A DNA stretch of 64,000 nucleotides from Cristatella mucedo (lineage: Eukaryota > Bryozoa > Phylactolaemata > Cristatellidae), in assembly GCA_009760855.2 (NCBI GenBank), contig WPIO01000012.1:722501-786500 (forward strand), given 5' to 3'. The notes beneath the pieces were generated by a model, which saw only the letters and a program-made list of their open reading frames with translations, ran no database searches and had not been told where the DNA came from. Shown in pieces: positions 13,559-25,500 of this stretch. The translations under genes and the position numbers were made by a program. Position 1 is the stretch's first letter. The number at the start of each line of letters is the position of its first letter.

Positions 13559-16500
13559 AACACATCCTTGAAGACAAAACATCTCTAGCCTAATATCAAC
13601 AGAACTCGGTTGTTCGGCCCATTGATAACGCATCTAACTAGAGTGCACAAGATGTTGCCTTTACCCTCAACCAAGCAGACGGGAAGAATTTGTTAGCTGA
13701 GTCTCATAATTCTGTTCGTCTGATTTATGTTAGCAAATTCATTAAAATCGCCTTCGATGGCAAAGGAAGAAAACTTTCAAAGCTCGAGATAGTGTCCAAC
13801 AAATCCCGACTTTTGTTACATCTAAATTGTTCTAACAAGAGCTATCGGCCTTGTTCTTATCAACTGCTTTTGGGTGCATAGTATAAACGAGCACGCCTCT
13901 TTGTACGGACGTCGTCGACAGTGGCTGTTATATGCCAGAGCGCTCTGTACCTGCTGAGGTATCACTTTACGTTTCGCTAATGCCACCAATCAGAAACCAA
14001 AGCAGCTGTGGTCACGTGGGGGGAGGTGAGGGGAGGGAGGAACCCATCAAAGCTCGAATGTGCATCTCAATCTACACTCAGAAGAAACGCCGAGCATGGC
14101 TGCAGTGCCAGCAAGTGCACTGAAACAGGTATAATGCACGGGAGCACCAAGCCACAGGCTCATGCAGCTGGACCGCTTTGCTCTCGAAGCTGGACAGCAA
14201 CGATCATTCGACAAGTACTGTGGTTCAAGAACCTTCTCAGAAGGCTTTGAAAAAAATCAGCAAGGTGAGGGTGAGTGCATGATGCAAATTCTTCCAAAGT
14301 AGCCCGTCCACACTACCACAGTAGTAGTGCATGGGTGCAGGGGACGACAGGCAAATGCTGAGTTTGCTCAGCAGAAGGCAGACAGTATTATCACGGCAAA
14401 AATATTGACGGACTAAGCTGGCACTTAGCATGCAGGAATGGCTTTGCACTAACTGTTTATTGCTGCAGTCCCATGACTAATGATTGACTGTGATCATGTT
14501 CCTTCCAGATCAGTCGAATATACCAACAAGAAGTGGCGTGTTAATTAAACAAAATCGCATGGTAGCAAAACTGATTAATATCAGCCTAACTCAACAAGTG
14601 CACGTAGGCTCATACCATCTAATGAGAATGTGGAATGCGGGCCTTTGTAACAAGAAATAGATGCTGAAATTTTTACTCTTAAATCAACACTTGCACTAGC
14701 AGTTTCCTAACAGGCACCCCGCATCTCAAATCAAATCAGGAATCCCAAATTAACTACCTGCAAATTACATAAAAATTTTGTGACGTTATTCAATTATAGT
14801 ATAAACATCATGGGAATGCATCAAAAGTAGAAGCCACTTGGTCCACCGAACAAAGCTATACTCACTGACAACGTCTGCAAGCAAGTCACATAACTAGTAA
14901 GTACCTAACTGGAAGATAAGGAAGTTGTGCAAACACAGCATTCAAATGTGACACAGAGTGCCTAGTGTAGCTATATCTATCAGCAAAAGTGGGTTGCCAA
15001 GCTTTCTTCCACACATCTTTAGGGACGTCAAAACTAGTCCATACTTCCTCAAGCAGATGGCTTTGGTGAGTTGGTACAGCCTAACCGACATTTGAAGACA
15101 TCATTAGTGCAAGCAATTCAGCAACTCGTTTTCATGGGCCGCATTCTCAGCTGTCAGCCCAGTTTGCGCATAATAGAAGAACAGTAGCGGCGGCTCACCC
15201 AAAGGATTTCGTTTCCAGAACTTCGCCCCTAGCTATGCGGGCCTGTCTTTCCGATTCCTTCCGTGCAATGTTGGCTGCAGTTGGATAGTTACTGCAACAG
15301 TGTGTAAAAGAGACAATCGTCTGTAGACAAGGACAACCGTTAAAGCTTACTAAAATGAGGCTTGCCGAGGCTCTTACCGCCTTCTTTCTGCTTGCCACTT
15401 AGCAATGTCAGCTTTCCAAATCTTCTCAGCTAATCCAGTTCGGTGTTGCTGCAGGAACAAAAACAGGAAAGTTATGATAAGCTAACTAGAAAGCTCTCGC
15501 ACACACAGTATAAGCCAGCAAGCGATTCCAGGATATGCAAACAAAGTGCAACTACTAAGGGCATTACTAGAACTCACTTTAAAAAAGGCAGGTGAGAGAA
15601 AAAGCAAGCAGGTAGCCTCATAATGCGGGTGACAATAGTCCCCAAATGGACATTCAATCGTTTGCATGGATTATTGTCACTACCCGGAACCAGCAAAGTC
15701 CAGTCGAAGGCTGAACTACATTTGCAGTTCTTGGCACTCTGGCGGTATAGAAAGGGCTTGTACCTAGTGAGCCGTGATGGCACACTAAGGCATTTGCTTT
15801 TTACTATCTCGGTCCCGAGATCGTGTGTTCGAATGCTGCAGTGGGCGATTCTTTATCGCCGCTGCAAGCGGTGGTGATAGCCGTAAACACTCTTCTGTTG
15901 CTATACAAAAGAGGCTGTTAAATCAGCTAGTATTTTTTCTATTTGTATGCATCATTATTAGGGCCACACGGAATCTATAAAAGAAGCCAAGATCTTTGCA
16001 AAAAGGCCAAAATGTGTGCGAAATAAGTCCAAAATGTGCGCACAATTGATAACCTGAGCAATATCGTCGAGGCGATAGCAGTGAAATTCAATTATTAATA
16101 CTGAAATTCATGAGAAATAATCAACAGTCTCAAATATAATGGCCATGAAACAATGCAATTCAATATAAAATAACATCAACTGGCAAGTCATTATAGAACC
16201 GAAAAGGCACATCAACGTCCAGTAAAAATAAAACTAGGAATTGTACCAAATAAAAAACACACTTTATGTTTTCAGATGCTAGACACAGTTTGTCGTCAGC
16301 CAAGAAGTCAATGTACATAGTAACAGTCACTCTACATAAAACTGCCACAAGGCATTCCCTTCACCAATCTTCCAATATAATCTCATGGGCAGTGCTGACA
16401 TTTGATGAAACATACTTAGGCCATTAGGCACTTTGCAATGACTAAAGGTTCGGGTTCATACTCTCCCTTTTCTTTGGCCAGCACGGACAGCTTTGGGTCA

Positions 16501-19500
16501 AACTATCTGTCGTCCCTGTTCTAACACTTACTACACGAATTGACAGCCTTGGGTCAAGAATGTAATAAGCCCTAAAATACGGCACTGCCGAGTGGGCTTG
16601 TAACGGGAGGCTTTGAAGTAGCCTTTCAAGTTTTTCTTTTGGCTTGCAGCAGAAACTACGAAAAAGATGGGCATAGGTACTCCTCAAGATCAGATATATT
16701 CTGCAACCGATTCAGAAATTGCTGATCAAGCCTTCTACATCAGTATCAGCAATGGCATCCAAATTAAAATGTAATTCGTGTAGTAAGTGTTAGAACAGGG
16801 ACGACAGATAGTTTCGGGCAAGATGTGCCTTTACCTTTCACCAAGACATTGAAGACTTGCCTTCTGCGTTTCGGCGCATGGTTGAAAATGCTCCAACATG
16901 GCACATGAACTGGTTTCAAATCAGACATTGAAGAGAGGAAGAGCTCCAATAAGAGTGTGGCAACTGTTGTTCAACAACTGTGTCAATAAAGGTTTTTTTA
17001 TTTTAGCTGATTTAACAGCCTTTTTGTATAGCAACAAAAGAGCCTTTACGGCTATCACTGCCGCTTGCAGCAGCGATGGAGAATCACCCATCGCAGGATT
17101 CGAACCCACGACCTCGGTCGTGAAAAGCAGCCGCCTTGCCTAGTTTGCCATCACGGCCCAATATCACTGAAGAACTTTTACGAGTAGCTTGCTTCATCGG
17201 TAAAAAATACTAGCATGTCATTGAAATCAATGCCAAACTGATTGATAGTTTGCATCAATACTCTGGAGACAAATTTAGATGTAACATCTTTTAGATACTG
17301 CAGTGGTGAGAGAATTGTTGGGACTATTGTCAATCATACCAACTTGAATCGCCCAAGGAGTTCTTCCACAGCTTTCCACAGTTTCATTTAATACCACACA
17401 ACAACATAAATAATAATAATATATTTGTGCAGTGCCCTCATAAAAATGGATCTCTTGCAAGGCCCTTTACATAAGCTGGATTGGCTTTTGGTACTGTTTG
17501 GCACTGTCGAAATAACAGGATAGTAGCAATGGTACATAGTAAGTCCTCTGATGCGAAGGTGCTGGCACAGTAATCCCTGGTTAGTATATTTTACAAGGAA
17601 CCTGTCCAGTTTGAGTTTTTTTCGAGAGGGATGCCTGCTTGAACAGAACATTTAATCATATCCATCACAAACTGCCTACAAGCCACGGATGCAGACGATT
17701 TGGTAGTAGCAATCTCGGTTATTGCCGACTGCACTATATGAACTTTACCTTCAGGATGAATAACATCAAGCCCAGCTCGTACTTAAAGTTAACTCGGCAG
17801 CCTACATGAACAGACCAAACCCCGGTCTCTGAACGACAACTACAGAAAATGAGTGCAAAACTGAAGAAACATGATTTAATACCGGATGCACTAGAGATAT
17901 TAGTCATATTACCTTTTCCAGTAGCATCTTTCTTTGGCACACTTCTTCGAAGCTATGTGCTCCCGAGCAATTTGTTGCCAGGTATGGTAAACAGAATGAT
18001 CGCAAAATTTAACAAAACATCATTTCTCTCCTACATGCCAAAATTCTTATGGGAACTCGCCACACACGTCAGCTGCTGTTAAACTACAGCTACAAGCTTT
18101 GTTTTGTCGGTGTTTCGGATTGAAGGCGCCTAAGCAATGGCAAGATGTTTAAAATAGATACTCTGTGCTACCATGTATCCGGTACCGGATATTATTTAAA
18201 CAGGGTCTGTTGGCTGTTGCTATGCACAGGTTGCAGTCACGCGGTTTCAAATACCACTGCAGCTACTTACTAGTACAGGTTAGGTCAGCAAACTTCTGCC
18301 TAAAAAAGCAAGTTAAAAAAAATTCTGACTGGATGTCAGCCAAAAAAAGAAAGCAAAATTACGAGCTCGGTGCAGAAAATCAGTGCAAAGAGCCCGGGAT
18401 TTTCCATAAGCATGGATTCCATAGGGCCCCAATCATTATGTCGTCCGGATGCTCGGAGTTGGAGACCAAAGAAGCTGTGCAGGGCATTGGCAATACACTA
18501 CACTCAAATGGTCAGTGCCTTGTTCTAACCGCCAAACGTTAGGCTCGCGACAGAAAACATATATTACCCGATTGTTAACAGCCTCATTTGTATAGCAGCA
18601 GACGAGCCTCAACCGCTATCACTACTGCTTGCAGCTGGCAATAAAGAATTGCCCACAGCAGGATACGAACCCACGACCTCGGTCGTTGAGAGCAAGCACG
18701 ATGGAGATGGCAAGAATCATTAAGGTACAAGAGGAAAACTTGGCCAGTGACACAATGAGTCCTCTGAGCCTGGCGGGACACCAAACAACTATGTAATGCA
18801 TCTCTGTCTGTCACCCCACAAAGACTAATTGGGCGTTACGAAGGAGAGTTTCCTATAGCCAATTCAAGGCCTAAGCAGCGATCGGAGCACATTAGGTAGC
18901 AAACAGACTTCATCTCACTTAACAAAGAGGAACAGAGAAACATAGCTTAGTCAGGAGGCAGTCGAGGAAGTGAGTAGTATAGAAGTGGCAGCTCAGGACG
19001 GCTGTAAAGGATGTTCGATGGTCGGCAGCAGGAGAATATACCGGCGTGTCGTTTTGTAAGAATGGTGGAAGTCAGTTACACAGTTTAGGATCTACAGAGC
19101 TAAAGCTTCTGTCACCAACGACCTTTAAGCAAGGAAATGGAACCGATAATTTATTGCCCACACCTGATCAGATTGCTTTGCAAAATTAAACAAAAGATCC
19201 CCGTGCTAAACGCTGCCAAGGTATCATCAGTTTATGGTAAATATGAAAAACACTGGGGAAATCCGACTGACGGAGTGGTACGGCAGGGGAGGGCTTAATA
19301 ATAATAATAATAATAATGCACTTGATAAAGCGCCCTCAGAGAACTCAATCTCTCTCTAGGCGCTTTACATTTGCTGCAAAGGGAAATGCAATTGAATAGT
19401 GAGTAATATCATGCTTGATAAACAAACAAAATGAGTAACATGGTTAGGGGTGACATGCACAGGGTCAGCATGCAAATGTGGTTAGTGGCAGCATGCAGAG

Positions 19501-22500
19501 TGTCAGCATGCAGAGTGTCAGCACGCATAAGCACATGAAGGACGAGTCATAGGGACCCACTAAATGCTGTCCTAAATATGTGTTTTTAAGTTCTTTTCCA
19601 GCCACTCGCCTTGCTTCAATAGCAAGACAGAGGGTAGACGAACAAGTGCAAGCATATCGTCATTTTTTTTTTATTGGACGTGACTATGGTATGAGTGCAA
19701 CTCGCTCAGTCCCACGGCTAACCCAACAGCTGCAAAATATTTGTCAAGAACCCTGGCCCACAGGATGCATGCAGCCATTTGAGTACATGTTCTTAAGATA
19801 CAAGCTCCCAACATCAACTGTCAACTACCGATGCTCCGGCCGCCAATACGCCCTGTGACCGGCTTAAGATGTCTGCTCTCTAACGTATGGGCACCTTAGA
19901 AGTTAAAATGAATGGTGCACTTTTTAGAGGGTAGATAACACAATTATGGCATTAGAGGATAGAGATCACAATTATGGCACCCGCTTGCTATGTTAATCAA
20001 TGCTGGTACGTGTCAGTTACTAAGGAAAACCAATAGGACAAGTGGTAGCGTTTAGGTGCACTGAAGACTTTGAAAAGCTTTAGCGTGAGCCAGTAACAAT
20101 CGGTGCAGGTAACCATGGCACATTGGAAAGGAGGAAAATCCCAGCTACATGCCAATCAGGCTAGGCATTACACCATCTACTCTTCTGACACAAGTCGTTT
20201 AGGCATGCGTCTAACCAGCCTACAATAATTTAGAGACTGTGCAATTTAGCTTGCACGCTTCCAAAGCCTGGAGCTAACCCCCGACAGATGTTACGACATC
20301 CCCAGACTTGACATTTAAAAAGAAGCTAAAACCCTGTCTGTCCCTCATGGCATTTGCTGGATCCCAAATGAATTGTTTTTTTTTGAGCTTGTGGACATTG
20401 TGCATGTTATCAATAACCGATTGACCCGCTTCCTTTGCGGCATATGCAAAGTGCCTAGGCAGAGATTTAGTTCTCCTCATCAACCCACCTCGTGAGCACT
20501 AAAAGCTTCAAGTACTGGATCAATATTCTTAAGGTTCACTTTCTCAAAAATCTGCGCTGGTGGCTTGAAGTGCCACGACTCGGCTATAGTGATCCGATTA
20601 ATGTGAAACTTTGAGTATGCGTTGGTTTACACTTACATATCACTTGAGCCGTCTACAGTGCTTATGGAACTTTAAAATATAGTCACCCGCTCGGAAAGCT
20701 GGCATTTTGACTGGCACACCATTTCGTCAAAATCCTGGCCTTGTGTCTTCCAAATATCACAGATGGGCTAACAGTCAACAGAACAAATTGAAACTTGGAA
20801 TATCCGTTCGTTTGTAAACGCCCGAACATCTTTTGAGGTTAACCGAGTTTATTGGGCTTTGCTAAATTGCGTTATATTCTTCGAGATCCTCCCTTATCAC
20901 TGTCAAAGCTTGTTCCCAGGTATCTACCTTCAAGCCATATACATTTCCCAACTTGGCTTATACCCAAAAGATCAAAGTAAAATTTGCAATGAGTTCGATT
21001 CTGCACATACAACGTTCCAAAAGCTCAGCTTTGGTGCAGGTTGGGTAGGTTAACTATACATGTCCTAATGCACAATTTTAATTTTAAATTTATATTCTAC
21101 TTTTGTGCTTCATTATTAAAAGTGCCCTTATTAGCAAAAATGCTTTGTTAGTTAATCTAATATTTTTATTTTCTAGGTCTGGAAAATGTCAAGCCAAAAT
21201 CCTGCATCTGTTGAGGAGTGTGATAGTTTTAAACCTTGTTTGAATCCGTTGATTTTATTTTTCAAGATTCCCTCGTTAAGACATTCCCTAATTGACATTA
21301 AACCGCAGGCTGTGACCATGACTGTCCAAAGACATCAAAGTGTCAACACCAAAGCCATTGTTACATTGTATGATAGCTAATGCTGCAATTGCTGCTTAGG
21401 CCAATTCACACGGCGATGGTTTGATCGGTTCTCATTTTGTAAATGGTTATTAAGTCCTCTGGGTGATAAATCCCAGGTTTGTGTGGGAGAACACCTTCTG
21501 CACATACTTTGCATCCCGAGTCGACAATGCTGTCCAATAGCATGTCTGCATTCCTGATGCGGTGGGACCTTTGGCGATGGGTAGTCGCCGTGAAACACAG
21601 TTACAGCACTACCACAGCCTGGTGGAATCGGACTTTGACCTGAATTAGCCATTTTAAGCCGAGTAGCAAGATAGGCAGGGACCTTACCTTGCTCTCAAAG
21701 AGGAAAAGTAATGTGCTACCTACCCTGCATGCACTGCAAAGACTTACCATCTTGTAGTGCATCTCCACGAGTTTAGGCGCAGCAACATACGGGCATCCTT
21801 TGACGCTGCACTGTAGTTAAAAAAACAGTTGTCAGTAACATATAAGGGGTAAGGCAATCGGCTAGTTTGCAGGAGATGCAGGAGATCCAATAAGAATTTG
21901 TAGCACACACGAGAAGCAGGCACGCACAGTGAACTGAAAGAAAGGGCAACCCGCGGGACCAAACTTTTAGGCTCCCTTACGATAAGACCAAGTCCTGTCT
22001 CCCATTGTGAAATCAAGGCCATGCACCTGATTTTTAGCATACCTTTTCATGACCTGCCGTGTGTTCGTTAAATTGCTCAACTGAATTGAAGCCTCGGTCG
22101 CAAGCATCACAGAAGAAGGCAGCTTTGCCGGCTGCTGAAAAGGTGCTTCCTGGGGTATTCCGCTGCAAAAAATAGATTGCTGGCGATGACATGAATTTTT
22201 TAAATGCAAGGTTATGACATGAATTATTTTTTAAAGCAACGACGAGTTGGCTATAACATTTTATAATCCCAGCTCCATTCATGCCGCAGAGTAGGCATTA
22301 CGCAGCGCATAAATGAGAACAATCAAGACAATAGAGAAGACAGAGGAGTGAGTGCAAGTTCAGTAAGACGTTTAGAATAATTGCATGGGGTCACATCCAG
22401 GTCATCAGCCAACCAAAACTTGAAGAGAGGTAGCCACTGCTCTCTTGCTATCCCCAGTCTGCATCGGCAGCAGGACCACCAAGTTGGGTGCCATACTTTC

Positions 22501-25500
22501 TTGAAAAACTTCAAAGCAATCTATAAACCATTCCTGTTTTCTTCAAAATGTGCCTATAAGCTATTCAAACTATTTCTACATAACTCTAATAGGAGTTCGG
22601 TGCAACTCGCCTAGCTTTTAGCGAGTCTGCACATGTGCAGGTGAAAAATTAACAGTATGTTCTTCGAAGTTTTTTCCATCCTTGCTCTACTCACGTAACA
22701 TCGAATACAGTTATGGAGCTAAATCATTGGCACCAGTCTGATTTTCTAAAATTATTCTTGTGAAAGAAGCAGGCACAATTCTGTGCAGCTATTGTCCTGC
22801 ACTGCTATTACAGAACAACCATGCAGTGTATTAATGTTTAAGAGTGCAAACAAGGTGCCGATCTTATTGCACTGCAGCATTCCAATGCGCGCATTCGCGC
22901 ACGCATGCAAGCACACATGCAAAGGAGCAGCAGTACCACCGATCCAACACTTCTCCTAAATGCCTAGTGCCTGCAATCAAACAATAGCACAACATGGAGA
23001 TTATTCATGCAGCAAATGATGGCAACTAAGCTTCATATGTAGTCTCGATAGTATTGCTGTGAATACGAGTGGCCGTTACAGGCTAATATCTTTGGTAAAA
23101 GCACGAATAACTTCGAGATATGTTTCGGCAATCCAAACCTGATCAGGACTACTGGTACAGACCACCAATCCCAATCGATGGATCCTTAATCAACACCAGC
23201 ATCATTGAAAGAGATCGTAAATCCAATTGATGCCCTCAAAATCAACACTTGCAGCTCCAGTTATGGAAGTAACGTAATTAGCTTGCATTTTAAAAGACAG
23301 ATGAAAGCAATGTCGCACACAACAATCACAAAGAGTGCCTCTGAGAGCAAGTGAATACACAGCTTGCCTCGATAGTCCAAAAGTTGTCGCCACAAATTTA
23401 GCAAAAAAATAAACCAGGTGTGGTCTGTAGGTCAAGCAATCCATGCATCTGATTCTGCAGTGCAGAGAAGGGTGGGCGGCACTCTAGAAATGTTGGTTGG
23501 TGCCAATATTCACAGGGTAGTCGTTTTTAACAAAGTACGACCAAAGAGCACAGCATAAATTCCACAATTTGGTAAACCGGTAGGGTTGGGGAGTCATGCC
23601 ATACATTTATGGCTAGATCTGGTTGACTCTCCCTGATTATCACATGGTAACTGATTAAGCCACAAGTGCAGCTGCCAGTGGTACGACGCCGATGCAGTGG
23701 CTAGTGATATTACACTGTAGTACGGTTACTATTCGGACATTATATGATACATAAATGGGCTGTAAGCAACAAATACTATTAAATATAATTCATTCGTATA
23801 CCTAATGATGAAGACCTACGAGTTTCGAGCTACACAAGTCTAGGGGGGATGGTGAGTCATAATGGCACACTAGGTAAGGCGGTTGCTTTTCACAACCTCG
23901 GCCCCGAGGTCGTGGGTTCGAATCCTGTAGTGGGCGATCCTTTATCGCCACTGCAAGCGGTGGTGATAGCCGTAAAGGCTCTTCTGTCGCTATACAAAAA
24001 GGGGCTGTTAAATCAGCTAGTATTTATTTATGTCCTAAATACAAGAACCTGCATGGCTAAGGTATCCTTTCGAAGGCCCACATTTTCGCAACCGTATGTA
24101 GACAGCAGGATATAAGCTGGCCGAGCCCATTTTTAAAGTTACGGTTTCCAATTTCTGAGTAACATTAGGTTCGACCATAACTAGTAAGTTGCTTTTACCA
24201 CGCCAAACTAAGTGCATGATATCCTGCTTTTATTTCACCTGGTCAGATGTTCAGGCCACAGTACGGTCAAGCTCACCCAATACAATGTGCCCCAAAACGT
24301 ATTCTCCACAAGCAAAGAGAGGCATGGAGCAAACGGTGTACATGTTAGACCAACTAAACTATCATCCAAATGATCGCTAAGTAGGGAAGTGGTTACCGTC
24401 TGATTTTTGATACAGATTTCCAAACGGCTCAAGTGAGAAGCTACGTTACAGCAGATGGTGGCTAAAACAAAGGCTGGAGGAAAAGCAGTGGGTAGCTACG
24501 ACACTCGACCTCTTAGCCATCACAGCTATATGTAATTGAAGTAAAGACGTTCAACCGACGGAAGTCTCAAGCTCAAGCTTAATTGGTAGCTTTTGAGTTT
24601 GCTGCACAAAATCATTCGACGTTGGTGGCTTCCTCCAGTTGTGCTGAGTGAACAGGTACAGGTTAGGTTGATCAAAAATTAAGGCGGTATATAGAGATTC
24701 ACATATGTGCACTGTTAAGTTTGTCTATGACAGCACAGGCTTATTGGCATAGAAAAGGGTCCCCTGTCTGCCGAACCAGTTCCCGCGTGTCTATGTGTTA
24801 GTGAATACAAATTGTGGGTCAGCAAATACCATGAGTTAGCCGTGGGTGTCCTCACTGCTAACCGAGGTGTGCACGGTCTTGGCTAAAGCACGTAGCCCCG
24901 AGCCAGTTAAGTAAAAGAACAATGGAAGAACACGGAAGACATCCTCCAAACACCGAGGGTATGCTTCGTCACATAAAATAAAGCCTAGAGAATATATAAG
25001 AACTAGAGCCCATATAGTAAATGCCATTACTTACAAAAAATGTGTGTTTTCAACAGAAGCACAAGCACACCTGTTAACATCTGTGCCTTGTAGTCAGCTG
25101 TTTACGGCATGTGCTAGCAGACAAGGTATGTTACTTTCTTCGACAGTACCCCGAACTGCTCCACCAACATGCCGGTTAGATCCGGGGACATAACTTTGAA
25201 CAGTTGGAATAAAAGCAAGCTTGCCAAATCAAGTGCAAGGGGATTATGCTGTATGCTACCTGAGTTTTTCTACCAACTGGATTCAAGATGCAACAAGATC
25301 AAGGTTGGCCATCACATGCTGACCCTGTGCATGTCACCCCTAACCATGTTATTCATTTTGTTTGTTTATCAAGCATGATTTTGCTCACCATTCAATTGCA
25401 TTTCCATTTGCAGCAAATGTAAAGCGCCTAGAGAGAGAGATTGAGTTCTCTGAGGGCACTTTATCAAGTGCATTATTATTATTATTATTATTACCAGAGC

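Larger units (their letters stand above)
9924..15198. other. NUFIP1 intronic interval, one exon not located
   Basis: At least one NUFIP1 exon converting phase 2 to phase 0 must lie here. A weak candidate is the minus-strand block around 12400-12460 (reads FGDSWEVQMRSLGEHAPG) but its acceptor has a poor pyrimidine tract and I cannot match it to the family. Other content: a transposon-end-like motif and G run at 11333-11370, a G13 run at 11557-11569, and a (TA)n tract at 13486-13557. No other gene is recognised. Confidence 0.45.
15449..21747. other. NUFIP1 intron 3 (6.3 kb, repeat-filled)
   Basis: Contains three SINE-A copies and two LINE tails, entered separately. At 21400-21600 the minus strand has a reading frame of about 50 codons with NADMLLDSIVDSGCKVCAEG; it is uninterrupted but matches nothing I can name and may be another element fragment. 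The remainder is unremarkable AT-rich intronic sequence. Confidence 0.7.

Noticed and set aside
15766-15930. True tRNA genes at the SINE-A and SINE-B heads
   Set aside because: The heads are degenerate, lack a closed acceptor stem and recur with the same non-tRNA body, so they are SINEs.
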